A stretch of DNA of 64,000 bases. It comes from Galeopsis tetrahit (lineage: Eukaryota > Streptophyta > Magnoliopsida > Lamiales > Lamiaceae). The DNA lies in the NCBI GenBank assembly GCA_963675135.1, contig OY776131.1, positions 34,185,381 through 34,249,380 of the forward strand, written 5' to 3'. Positions within the stretch are counted from its first letter, which is position 1; each line of letters opens with the position of its first letter. Positions 11,001 to 22,626 of the stretch are shown here, in pieces. A model generated the notes under the pieces. It ran no database searches, had not been told where the DNA came from, and saw nothing but the letters and a program-made list of their open reading frames with translations. A program made the translations under genes and the position numbers.

Positions 11001-14000
11001 TTCAACTTATACCTCAAGAATGTGTAGACGAGAATTCAAAGGCAGTTCAGCATTTAAAACTGCAGATTTGATTCCAAACTGCCAGAGTAAAACTTAATTA
11101 GCCTTGTGACTCCAAGAACATAAAATACATAAATTACCAATTATACAATATGACAACATATCATTAGAGTACAGCATTGTGAGATCCATGCCAAATGAGC
11201 TTTTTTTTACAACACTTGAAACAATAAAATCAATTGCCACTTGCCAGTGATTTTATATATACACGAATCAACCTATGATTCTGCCGTTATCAGTTTCAGC
11301 CATTAATTGGAATCATAACTACTCTTAACCACTTTCTATTTTGATAAGAATTATTGAAAAGAGTAGGACACTGAAATAAATTGAAATTATGCATAAGCAC
11401 AACATTTATTGTTCTGTATTGGCAAATACATATTACATACACATGAAATACTTCAGAGTTTTATAGGAACCAATGTATATATCTACGTAATATGTATTTT
11501 CATCCATATATGTATTCAATCTTCACGAGCTTAGCTTCCTTAGACTGAAATACTTCTAATCACACTCTGAATTGCTAAGAGAATGAACAGCAACAAGCAA
11601 AAAAAATCACTACCCAACATATAAATCTTAGCCCGCTTGGATAATGGTTTAAATAGCACAAGATAATAATCTCAATTTATTGAACTCATGGACTCTTTCT
11701 AAAATTTAAAAAGGCATGAGAGCTGCTTATTGGCTGGGCATAATGTAATACAACCTGTACAACACAAAATCTACACAATAACCCTAAAATTAAGAAGAAG
11801 AAAAAAATAGGAAGAGATTTCTCATTTTAAATTACACAACCTATTATGGTATTGCATATATCAATGGAAGCACGGATGGACCATCTACCTGTTCAAGGAA
11901 CAGCTTCAGTCTAAAACTCGTGTCAATTGAGTTAGCAAATATCAGCACTTTCTTTTGAACAAGCTCCAACTTCAAAAGGGCAAGGATATGCACAAGCTTG
12001 TCACGGGCACTGCATAAAATCTTTAAAAGTAATAGCGTCAATTAAAAAATTTAACAAATGAACATATCGAGGTTGCATATTACCAACAAATCTATTGAGA
12101 TAGATTAAACATCAAAGGCACCAGAGTTTTTCAAAAGACGTATGTGGATTGTGGAGAAGAACATGTTTCTTCAGTCAACATACGTAAAATGAATAACCGA
12201 AAAATATGTTCCGAGGATAGATAGGGGTGAAAACGGATCGGATACGGACGGATAATGCTTATACCGTATCCTAAACCATATTTTTTTATCGAATTCGGAG
12301 TCGGATACGGAAAAGCCGGATTCAGATACGAATTCGGAATATTCGGTATACGGATACGGAACGGATATCGGACGAATCCGGGCCGGATTCGAATAACTAT
12401 AATCGGATAATATATTTCAAATGGAAATCATCAAAATGTGATTGAAACACATAAAAAATCAACAAACATGAAATCATCAAAATATATCCTTCGTAAACAT
12501 CACCACTCCAGCACAACATAACGCCTAAGAAGGCATATATAATATTATACCCAAGCATGAATAAAGCAATCAACAAACTACTCCTAAGCCAAAGAATTAC
12601 AGTTCAAAGTAATTATCAATGTTTTTCAAAATCTGAAGAAAAGAACAACACAAAATCGCACCACCTCCTCGGCCATTGTTGCTACAAAAAATGGGAACAG
12701 AGCCGCATCTGTTTCTGTGGGTCGCCTCCATGGATTGTCGAAAGAGAGAGAGATAAAAGGGGGTTCTGAGAGAGTCGATTGAAAGAACAATTGAAACAAA
12801 ATGTGAAACTATCAAAAGTGGAATAATTGATTTCAATCCATTTTTATGTTCTACAATTGGTTTTTGGTAAGGAAATGTACACTCTAATTCTTCTCGTAGA
12901 TTACAAATTGATATGTCCCAGTCCATGAATATTTAATTTTTCTAATTTATTGTATGGTGCAAACTTAGATGAACCATTTTGATTTTATCCATATAAAAAA
13001 ATGGAATGATAATTGAATAATTGACTATGTGTGGACATAAGTTATATTAGTAAATTATGGTTTGTTAAATTTACATCTAGGTTTTTGTGGTGTAGTGGTT
13101 ATCACGTCAGCTTTACACGCTGCAGGTCCCCGGTTCGATCCCGGGCAGGAACATTGCTTTTATTAGACTTTTTAATTTTTAATAAGGCCCAATAATGTAA
13201 TAAGTTATAATAGAGCTTTAATAAAATTAATATAAAATAAAATATATTAAAAAATCCGGGTATCCGGATTTATTATCCGGATAATATCCGATAAAATATG
13301 GGAAAACTCGAATACGGTCGGATATTATGTATTCCGAATCCGAATTCGAATCCGAAGTCAACTATCCGTATCCGAATCCGTATCCGCCCGGATACTAAAT
13401 TTGTATACCGAATTTGTATCCGACCGGATACGGTTTCGGATCGGTCGGGAAATATCCGATCCGTTTTCACCCCTAAGGATAGAAGAGACACCGTGAAATT
13501 TAAGGTAAGATTAAAGGAATACTCACATGAAATTGCTGAACATTTCTGGGGACAATGTCATCCTTTACGTCTCCCACTTCGGGTAAAGTTAAAATGTAGG
13601 GATTGTGTAGAATAAGCTTTTTCAACTTTTCAACATCATCACTGAAAGGTATCCATGTAAAATTGGCATCATAACAGGTCATCTCTTAGTGTTTTTTTCA
13701 AAGAAAGAGAGAAAATGATATAAGAAACAAATCTTCTATTTTTAAATATACACTACCACAAACCTTGAAGTGGCAGACATTAGAAGGCACTGGCAACGCT
13801 TTGGAATGTGAGCTGTAAGTGCTTTTAGATCATCCTCATAACCATAAGACAAGAGAAGATCTGCCTGAAATGTTGTTTTCTATCATAAATACTTTGATAA
13901 AATCATGGCAATGTTATATCAAGTAAGAGAATGTGTAAACAGTGCATCGATAGTACCTATACCCACTTATAACTATATAACTGCAACATTTATGCATACA

Positions 14001-15228
14001 CTCTGAACTTATTAAGTCTATATTATCTTTGGACAAAATGGTTCACCTTTTCACATCTTATAGACTGTTGTTGCTTCTAAAATATTGATTCAATGTCACA
14101 TAAATGATAATTAGATCCTGAACATTAGTAACTATACATTATGATTGTATCACAATCAAGACCAGACTATACTGAAAAAGAAATTTAAAATTTCTCAAAG
14201 GTAATTTTGCGATATCCACACCTGGTACAAACAATGTATGTATAGACACACAAATAGGCATACAGTCCAATATACTAAGCTGTTCTATCAAGATTTCTAT
14301 TATACTTACCTTTAGGCAAGTATAAAGCCAGTTCCACTTGGTGGAGTTAAAACTATTAACAATATTCAAATAGGATAAATGAGCAAGTGCATACCTCATC
14401 GAGAATAAGAGCTGAAAGTGATTCTTGAAGAGATGTAGTTTGAAGCATGCCGTTTGCCAAGCATGTTTGTATACAAGCAGGAGTAGATACAACAATATCA
14501 GGAAACCCAGCCAAAGATGTTTTCTAAGACAGAGGAATAACAAGTGTCAACCATTGAAAATTCACATCACATTTAAAACCGATTACAATATACTGTATTA
14601 AATCTCTGGCTAATCAAATTATGATGAATTAAATATTTAAATTAACCTACCAAGTCAGAAGCAGACATCGTGCTCTGCAATTGAACGACTTTTAATTGCA
14701 CTCTGCAGGATTCAATTAGCCACATCACCTCCGAAAGAACCTGGATAAATGAACAAAAGTGCCATATTTGGTAAGAAAAACAGAAATCCGGAAAAAATTG
14801 TATTCTGAAACTGCATTAAAGACGCATACTTGTTGGCATAATTCTCGGGTTGGAACAAGAATTAAAGCCGCAGGAGCAACATTCCTTTTCGAAGGTGAAT
14901 CAGCAAAGAGTTTCTGAAGCAATGGAAGCAAATAAGCTAATGTTTTTCCAGAGCCAGTTTTTGCTCGTGCCACCACATCTTTGCCTTCCTGTAAACACAG
15001 AATCACAAATTAAGCTAAAATTTTAATTCAAAAAATAACTAAGTAAATTTGAGCAAAGAAATTAAGAAGAATAAGTACAAGGATAAGAGGTATAGCAACA
15101 CGCTGAATTGGCGTGGGCTTCTCGATAGATTTTTTGGCTAAGGCACGAATGAGGCGAGAATCGAGCCCCAACTCTTCAAAGCTCAGGTCCTCTTCATCCT
15201 CTATTATATCGTGCTCTATTTTCTCCAT
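8055..15228 (-). CDS. RH16: DEAD-box ATP-dependent RNA helicase, Dbp9/DDX56 type
   Basis: A nuclear/nucleolar ATP-driven RNA helicase; its yeast and animal relatives (Dbp9, DDX56) act in large ribosomal subunit assembly. I read 15 exons (minus strand): 15228-15079, 14988-14830, 14740-14651, 14523-14395, 13864-13764, 13641-13527, 12020-11889, 11078-11013, 10893-10720, 10001-9906, 9752-9615, 9061-8979, 8649-8612, 8524-8304, 8120-8055. All use GT-AG, total 1758 nt, 585 aa plus stop. Helicase motifs in order: Q motif with 'KPTPIQ', I 'AKTGSGKT', Ia 'PTRELCQQ', Ib 'TPACI', II DEAD (split by intron 4), III 'SAT', IV 'LIFANS', V 'ATD' and VI 'HRIGRTGRA'. A lysine-rich insert follows motif V and the C-terminus is basic ('KRGNKAGTKRKGK'), fitting nuclear import. 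No break is seen. Orthology to plant RH16 is inferred from motif and tail similarity. Confidence 0.9.
12222..13475. mobile_element. hAT-type non-autonomous transposon with captured tRNA gene
   Basis: The ends are TAGGGGTGAAAACGGATCGG and CCGATCCGTTTTCACCCCTA, a perfect terminal inverted repeat of about 23 bp, flanked by an 8-bp direct duplication AGGATAGA (12214-12221 and 13476-13483). Ends of this form with 8-bp duplications are characteristic of the hAT superfamily. Both subterminal regions are dense in CGGATA/TATCCG motifs, which are candidate transposase binding sites. There is no transposase ORF. The element sits within intron 6 of the helicase gene and contains a complete tRNA-Val sequence. 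It is 1254 bp long. Confidence 0.9.
13081..13153 (+). tRNA. tRNA-Val (anticodon UAC), inside the hAT element
   Basis: The 73-nt sequence folds as a cloverleaf: acceptor 13081-13087 with 13146-13152, D arm, anticodon arm with loop TTTACAC (anticodon TAC), and a perfect T stem CCCGG/CCGGG around TTCGATC, with A as discriminator base. The internal promoter is present: A box TGGTGTAGTGG and B box GGTTCGATCCC. A TTTT terminator follows at 13158. Two T-G wobble pairs in the acceptor and a T-C mismatch at the outer anticodon pair (27-43) look like early decay, so it may be a recent pseudogene. No intron is present. It lies antisense to the helicase transcript. Confidence 0.85.
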
Positions 15229-16150
15229 TGGAGATTTTTGCGTGAGGTGGATGCTTGCACGCTTTTTCTAAAAAAACATATTCTTAGCATGTTAATATAA
15301 ATATATATACACACACACACACACACATATATACATATATTCATCAAGAAACTAAACTCATCCTACTTTCTACTATCTATAAACCCTTTCATCCCTCATT
15401 TTTTCATTAATTGCTAAACCATTTTTCACGAGAATCATAACATTCCAAAGTTTTGCATTATATATTGGAGGCCCACGCCCTCATCTTTTGGATCACTCTC
15501 TTCCTCTTCATCTCAATGCAAATCAACAGTTCTCACCCAACCCAACAAACCTAATCGGCCTCTTGTTGATGTAGTAGCAAGTGCCAAGTCACTTGTAAAT
15601 GTAAATTGAATTATGATGCACAATTCTAAAGCTTAATTATAAATTATTTGTGAACGGATCAGTTATGCATAGCAGAGAGGAAGTCGCCTAAATGCAACGG
15701 ATAGGTATGGTCAAGCTCTTTATCGAACAAATTCCACATGAAAATATATTGTTCTAAACTTGAGTTCTAAGCTTCCATACAGGTTTAATTTGTTTAAATA
15801 GTTGAGTAAATTGCAATGTTTCCAAATAAACAACCACTCTTCACTAGTGCGCAAGAAAAGGACGCAACTTAAAATCATATGTTGTCTGTTGCGTGCATAC
15901 ACTCTTCAACTCAGTACTTTACAGACATGTACAATATTCCTCTTTAATTGAAGAAGCTTTGAAGCATACTTTTTAGCTAAATAATTAAAAAATAATACTT
16001 ACCGACGCGGGCGACGGGGTCAGGGGAGAGAAGCGGAAGCGCGACGCGGGTGGTTGGCAGCGAGGCAACGGGACGGCGGTCGGCGGAGCGGCAGTATAAT
16101 AGGAAAGTGTGAAGAGAAGCACTCACGCAGCTACGCAAGCAGGGAGAAGG
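15229..16150 (-). promoter_or_regulatory. 5' UTR with intron, and start of the helicase promoter
   Basis: Upstream of the helicase ATG, the minus strand has a plausible acceptor at 15268 (TAG/AAAAAGCG) and a strong donor at 16002 (GTCG/GTAAGTATT). This suggests a leader exon from about 16003 into the GC-rich block near 16150, a 735-bp leader intron (16002-15268), and a 39-nt UTR segment before the ATG. The intron contains a TA/CA microsatellite near 15296-15340. The transcription start is not identified. Confidence 0.6.
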
Positions 16151-16269
16151 GATGCATATACGATGAGTGTGGGCTTGGGCCTTTTTTATATGAGATGAGT
16201 GTTGGCTTGGCTTTGGACTTTTATTTATGGCCACAGTTATACGCACACATGACTTTGTTGAGTACACCC

Positions 16270-17425
16270 ATCGAGACTTTTTTTTATAAATTAGTTACGT
16301 GTAAAATATCAATTCTACCATTTACTAAAATTAAAACAAATTGTTTGGCACTTTAAATTAAAACAAATTGTTTGCAAATTCTACCGTGAGTCAAGGGGTT
16401 CGACCTGTTTTACAATAGGCGTTCAATTAAAAGTTGACAGATTATTTGGTTGCACTTTGTCATTTGATAAAATATTTGGTTGTCATTTTTTTATAAATAG
16501 GCGTTCAATAGGAGTAATTTTTTTGAAAAATAAAAATAAAATTACTGAAATATCCTTATATTATTTTTTTAAAATATATTAAAAAATATCCTAAGAGTTT
16601 TTTCCGAAGTTAGGCTGGGTCGTAGATTTCGAGGTCTGAGAGAAAGGCCGACCCAAACTGACCCGGCCCATTTCGAGTTTGATCCAATTTGAAGAAAACA
16701 TACATCACCAACGGGTCATGGGTCGGGGCAACGGGCGTAACCCAACCCGATTTGACCTATTTGACAATTCTAGATATATATGTCATTTTATAATTAAATA
16801 TTTTTATTTAATTTGAATTAAAAGAATATATTCATTGGCAAACGCGCTAATGTGAAGTGAAATCATATAAAATAAATTTTATACATTGGATCAACAATCT
16901 AATAGTATTTGAAGCATTGTATATTGTAAGGTATGGCGAAATTTGTCTTACCTTAGAAAGATCCATCTATATAGAATAGATGTGTTGAAGCCATTGAGCT
17001 GTGTAGAATTTTCTAGAAATGCATAGGAGATTTAGAGAGGTGTATTCATTTGAGATTTTAGTGGATTTAGAAAATTTACAGAGTCATGCAGAGTTTGACT
17101 AACTTTTTTTATTGATTTATATGAATTTTCCTTGATAGGATTGTGAAATATACTTTTTTTATTGATTTACATAGATTTTTCAAAAATTCCGGTGCTGGAA
17201 CTATTGATGCAAATGTATATGGAACACACTTGTATATGCCCCGGGCCCGTTCTAATGTATTATGCCCCGAACCCGCCCCGAACCCGCCCCGTACGGGTCC
17301 TAGGTAGTCGCCCCGTGCCCCGTCCCGTGAGGGTCGAGGAGGACCCGTCCCGTTTTTACATATCATGTTGAATTTATTTAAGTTATTTCTCACAATTGAA
17401 AACAATGTTTTTCATGCATATATAC
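16270..17425. other. AT-rich spacer with two GC-rich transposon remnants
   Basis: No gene is visible. Two short GC-rich islands (about 16603-16760 and 17236-17355) are made of repeated GGGTCGGG/CCCGACCC and CCCGCCCCG motifs. A similar island recurs at 18180-18325, beyond the hAT MITE. Such motifs are common inside degenerate hAT-type MITEs, but I could not match ends or target duplications. Confidence 0.4.
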
Positions 17426-18047
17426 TAGGGGTGTATAAATATACCGAAATTTCGGTAACCCGGGCTTTTCATACCGAAAAAATATCGAAATCATCGAAAT
17501 TTTCGGTATACCAAGATTTTCGGTACGGTATGATATCGTACCGAAATTTTCGGTACGGTAACGGTATGGAAAATGATCATACCGCGGTATTTCAGTATAC
17601 CGAAATTTTTTTCGGTATTCGGTATGAAACAATATATCGATATACCGAAATATCGAAACCTTAATAAAATAATAATTTTATATTATTTTTAAATTAAAAT
17701 AACTTTAATTATTAAAACATAAATAAAATAAACCTTAAATAATTAATTTTGGTATAAAACAATGCTTCAATATTTTCGGTATGAATTGGTATACCGGTAT
17801 TTCGATATGAAATGATGGTTCAATATTTTCGATATGAATCGATATACCGATATGGTACAGTATACCGATATACCGTACCGAAAATTCGATATACCGAAAT
17901 TACGGTACGGTATCGGTATGAATTTTTACATACCGAAAATTTCGGTATGGTAACAGTATGGATTTTTTCAATATCAAAATTTTCGGTATGATAAATTGAT
18001 AACGGTATGGTTCGGTATAGTTGGTATAACGTACCGAACCACCCCTA
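17426..18047. mobile_element. hAT-type MITE, 622 bp
   Basis: Begins TAGGGGTG and ends CACCCCTA, with an exact 8-bp target duplication ATATATAC on both sides (17418-17425 and 18048-18055). The interior is packed with forward and reverse copies of ACCGAAATTTCGGTAT-like motifs, so it is strongly self-complementary. There is no ORF of its own. It shares terminal bases and duplication length with the tRNA-bearing element at 12222-13475, but its subterminal repeat is different (TACCGAAA rather than CGGATA), so the two are separate families. Confidence 0.88.
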
Positions 18048-18593
18048 ATATATACATTGAAACAATTCACAATAATATAAATATTTTTCATATTATATAT
18101 ATATATATATATTAAAAGTATTTTACCAATAATATATATATATATAAAGTTTATATAATAATTCGGCTCATGTTGGATACTCGTGGGTCGGATATAAGAT
18201 CCAAACCCGGTCCGTTCACATACGGGGCGAGGAGACCCGTTCTCAATATGGGGCGGATCCGACCTGACCCAAAGCTTGCGGGGCAGGACGGGTACCCGCA
18301 GGTTGGGTCAATATTGTCATCCCGTCTTCAGAGTTCTCTAAGAGAATCCGTTGAAATCTTTGGTAGACCGTTGAATATCCAAAGATTTTTTAAGACTTTT
18401 TAAAATTTGTATTGAATACCTCAGAATTTTTAAAGACTTATGAAAATGCGAATTGAATACCTCCAAACTTTGAAAGTCTAAAAAAATCCTACAGAATTCG
18501 TAACCAATACACCCAAAGTAGGGCAAAAAGTTGTAGAACTTTGAAAGTCTATTTATAACCATGTTAGTACTCTCTAAAATAGTAGAGGTAGGG

Positions 18594-19678
18594 TTTGTCA
18601 AGTATACTTCGTCGTGAGAATAGAAGAGGCCTCTTGCATGGCAGCCGTGTATGCCGAGCGGCCCCATCTGTGTCGCATCTGCTATTTGCGGATGACTGCT
18701 TGTTGTTTTGTCGGGCGACGAGAGAGGAGGGGTGGCCCTAAAGGGAGTTCTGAATTTATATGAGAGAGCATCAGGCCAGGCTATCAACTATCAGAAATCG
18801 GGGATCTTTTTCAGTGCGAACATATCGCAGGAGAAACGGGAGGAATTGAGCTCGATCATGGAAGTGCACCAACCTTTGAATACAGGAAAATACTTGGGTT
18901 TACCCTCCTTAGTGGGAAAAACAAGGCTGATATTTTTAGATATGTGCGAGAAAGGCTTTGGGAAAAACTGCAATTTTGGAGAAATAAGAAACTCTCCAAA
19001 GCGGGGAAAGAAATCATTATTAAATCGGCAGCACAAGCAATCCCGACTTATGTTATGAGTACTTTCATGTTGCCTTCAACTTTGTTGGACGAGTTACATA
19101 AAATGATGAATTCGTTTTGGTGGGGACATGGAACAGATCCAAGAAAAGGGATAAAATGGGAAGGTTGGGAATCGCTTTGCAAACACAAGACCACGGGGGG
19201 CATGGGGTTCAGAGAATTGAACTTGTTCAACATAGCTATGCTTGGTAAAATTGGATGGAGAATGATCACGAATCCAGACAGCTTGCTCAGTAGAATCCTA
19301 AAGGCCAGATACTATCCTAGAGTTGATTTTTTGGATGCAACTCTAGGTAACAATCCTAGCTTCACTTGGCGAGGGATTTTTACTTCTAAAGATTTGATCC
19401 AAAGGGGAATAAGGTGGAAAGTGGGTGATGGCAACACTGTTCGCATATGGGGGGGCTCGTGGGTGAATAGAGACTCAAATTTTAGGGTGAGAACACCGGT
19501 GGTGAAGGGCTTTGAGGATATGGTGGTCTCAGGCCTTTATATCCCGGGTTCGAGGCAATGGAATACCGATCTGATTTTTCAGGCTTTCACACATGAGGAT
19601 GCGAATAGCATGCTCAAGACGACACCTGCTCCGGGCAATGTCGCGGATAAGCGCATATGGCACTTTTTCAAAGAGGGT
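18594..19678 (+). pseudogene. LINE reverse transcriptase, C-terminal part
   Basis: The catalytic motif 'HLLFADDCLLF' lies near 18676-18708. It is followed in other frames by 'LYERASGQAINYQKS', 'KYLGLPSLVG', 'KLSKAGKEIIIKSAAQAIP' and 'GGMGFRELNLFNIAMLGK', which are typical of plant L1-type ORF2 after the polymerase core. At least two frameshifts are visible (near 18730 and 18935). The N-terminal endonuclease and most of the polymerase are missing through 5' truncation. The frame runs directly into the insertion at 19679. Confidence 0.87.
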
Positions 19679-21469
19679 TGATTTGTCGTGAGATTGCTCG
19701 AATTTGTGGGTCAATTATGCTATAGATATCAAGAAATTCTTACAATTTTCGTGTAATCATGAGCTAATTGTTAGATATGTTGATACATGAATGTTGTGTT
19801 TGATTTTTAGGTAAAGCAAGGAGTTTCGAAGTAAATCACGAGAAATCCAGCCGTTGGATCAATCCAATGAGTCAACCACAAGAAAGGCATCAAGAAGAGG
19901 GTCGAAATGAGACGAGAATCGAGCCGATCAGGCATCGGGATTGAGAGTTATGCATGAAACGAGAAGAGAAGGAGGGAACTCGGCCGAGTGAGTCAACTCG
20001 GCCGAATCTGTAACTTTGGACATCACTGCGCACTCGGCTGAGTGACTCAACTCGGCCGAATCTGCAAGTTTTGAAATTACTGCGCACTCGGCCGAGTGAG
20101 CCAACTCGGCCGAGTAAGGTTGAATGTCGTAGCCACTGAAATTGAAGACCACTCGGCCGAGTGACCCTCACTCGGCCGAGTCTCGGCTGGAAAAGTCGCA
20201 AAACGTTTTTTTAAGTGATCCACTCGGCCGAGTGACCCCAACTCGGCCGAGTTGCAGAGAAAAATTGCCCCACTTCGTTTTTGACCTAGAAACACGTGCC
20301 AAGCTCAAGGGGGAGGGTATAAAAGGTCACAAGTTTGTTTTTCAAAGGGAGAACACACATTGGAGAGCAATTCACACACACAATCACACATAGTCATAGG
20401 TGTTCTTCATATTTTGCAATTTCCTTTGATAGATAGCTTAAATTCTTGTTTAATTTGACAATTCAAGTGAAGATTTCCATTGGGCTTTGTAAGTAATTGA
20501 AGTTTGTAGCTACATTTCAAGTTTTAAGGTGATATCTCTTTAATTCTCATTTCAATTTAGTAATTCTCTTATTTCTTATCTTCAATTCCTTAATTGTTAT
20601 GGGTTTTGTGATTTCTTGCATTCTAGCCATGGATTTCTACCTTAGAACCATGGGCTAAGTCTTAATTGCCTAGGGTGTTGAAGTTTTGGTGGTCAAGTGG
20701 TCTAATTATGGATTGATTGGGGGATTAGCTTAGGATTTGGGTGTATAGGTTTCTAGTGTTGTGGTTTTCAAGATTCAATTGGTTAATTCACCCTATTAGC
20801 TAGCATTCTTAGTTTTGTCGATTTCAACGACCGTATTGGATTGCATGATTAAGAATGTTCGTATGAGCTTGGATTAATTGATTTGAATTAGTACAGTAAT
20901 TAGCTACACCGACCGGGAGTTGATTGCTTAGATCGACGACACTAGGCACTAGTCGATTAGAGGTCGTCTAATAGATTAGTGAGAGGACGTCTCATAAACA
21001 TTAGTAACCGTGTTGAACGTGTTTATGAGACACTATCCTAGGATTTTATGGTATTGATTAGACGTTATAATTGCTAATTAATACACGTGTTCACTTAGGC
21101 CTCACAAGGGATTGGTCGACACACACGAGTGATAGCCTTTAGCTTACCCCACGTCTTAGGTTTGATTTGTGTGATTTACTTCATTAATTAACCACTTGGC
21201 CTACAAAATGGATACATCCAAGGCAATACTTTCTCACCTTGCACTTTCGAAAGGAAGTTAGATATCTTGTTGTTGTTTTGGTTCATTTCTTCTTGTTTAG
21301 TTCAACTAGTTTCGTACTTGTGTTTTTAATTCCCGAAAATCCAAACAAACAAGCTTAGTTACTACAATAACATGATAACTTGCAACTTTAGGGATTCATT
21401 GACACTCAATTAAGTCCTTGGAACGAAAATATACTTGGGAAAAACTTATCCAAAAATACGAACAAGTCA
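19679..21469 (+). repeat. LTR-like segment related to the 23.5-kb LTRs
   Basis: It shares several blocks with the LTRs at 23526 and 28231: the start TGATT-GTG-GA-ATTGCT, the block 'TAATTCACCCTATTAGCTAGCATT', 'CAACGACCGTATTGG', 'GTAATTAGCTACACCGACCGGG', and the end 'AATACGAAC-AAGTCA'. A TATA box (GGTATAAAAGG) lies near 20316-20326. It therefore looks like a full LTR of a related but diverged family, followed by sequence that does not match a primer binding site. Confidence 0.7.
19977..20262. repeat. array of CTCGGCCGAG palindromes (left)
   Basis: About ten copies or near-copies of the 10-bp palindrome CTCGGCCGAG, in pairs separated by about 15 and about 35 bases, each pair looking like 'actcggccgagtgag-c-aactcggccga'. 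Two further arrays of the same motif occur in this element at 21866-22039 and 22627-22811. Confidence 0.85.
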
Positions 21470-21865
21470 ATGAAAAATTCAAAAAGATTCATACTTTCTT
21501 CACATCACAATTTAATTTCACCAAAACTAAAAAATAAATGCTTCACCTTGCATAAATTTACATAGGAAACATACCTTGAGTGATGAAACACAACAAATTA
21601 AAGCTTGAAGTTGTGAGAAAGCAAGAACTCCCTTTTCCTCTTTGCAAAAAATTCGAATTCCTTGGTGTATGATGGAGAATGGAGAGAGGAGTGGTTGATT
21701 TTGGTGTTTTGGGAAGGATTTTGGTCGATTTTTGGGTGTAGGATGGTGAGTGTTGGTCGATTTTTGGGTAGGAATGAGGAGGGAGGCGAATTTTTGTGCT
21801 AGGGTTTAGGGAAATGAGTGAAAAAAATGAGGAATTGGCTTTTATATGGAGGTGGACGCGCACAG

Positions 21866-22039
21866 GAACTCGGCCGAGTTGGCGTCACTCGGCCGAGTTG
21901 GCGTCACTCGGCCGAGTGATTTCGAGTTCTAGAAACATTTTGAAAACAGTCTCAACTCGGCCGAGTTGGCTCACTCGGCCGAGTGCGCAGTTTTTTCACA
22001 ACTTGCAGATTCGGCTGAGTTGCTCCACTCGGCCGAGTA
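21866..22039. repeat. array of CTCGGCCGAG palindromes (middle)
   Basis: Second cluster of the CTCGGCCGAG palindrome, with several copies including the repeated phrase 'GAGTTGGCGTCACTCGGCC'. Its spacer sequences partly match those of the outer arrays ('GAGTTGGCTCACTCGGCCGA', 'GCGCAG'). Confidence 0.8.
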
Positions 22040-22626
22040 CCTGCTTTTCTCCAATTTTTTCGTTTTCAAATGCTAACCTGGTTTTCGGCTCGATTCGAGT
22101 CAGGGCACTCGTTCGACCGAGCCGAATATGGTCTCTTCCAGCTCCGAGCATTTCCACACGCATTTCCACTTGATTTCTTTCTCAAATCCCATTCTCCATG
22201 CATTTCTTTTCGAATTAATCCCCTCATTTTCCTTCAAAATTTTTGTTAGGCCTCAACAATTTACCAAATACCCAACAACAATGACTCTCATGTGCTTGGT
22301 GCAAATTTACTTTTAAAATGAACACATCCCCCCAAACTTTTTCGTTGCTATGCAATTAAAAGTTTGGAAAATAAGTGTTAAAATTAAATTGCACCAAGTA
22401 CCAACAATTACTCACAACCAACACTATATCACACATAATTTCACCATCATGAAAATCAATTAAGAGCACACAATAATCCAATATCCTAAGTAAATCTCAA
22501 TCACCACTTGCATGTGCTCATATGCAATAAACTCCAAGTACAAAAATAAAAGAAAAATTTCCCTACCCCCCCAAACTTGAGCATTGCTAAGCAATCCAAG
22601 TTTGGGAAAGGGTGTACCTTCCATGA

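Noticed and set aside
12400..13080. Transposase gene in the tRNA-bearing hAT element
   Set aside because: The frames present are short (up to about 109 codons) and have no DDE or dimerisation motif.
19890..20393. Several overlapping frames rich in TRPS and RPSAQ repeats
   Set aside because: They are translations of the CTCGGCCGAG palindrome array on both strands, not proteins.
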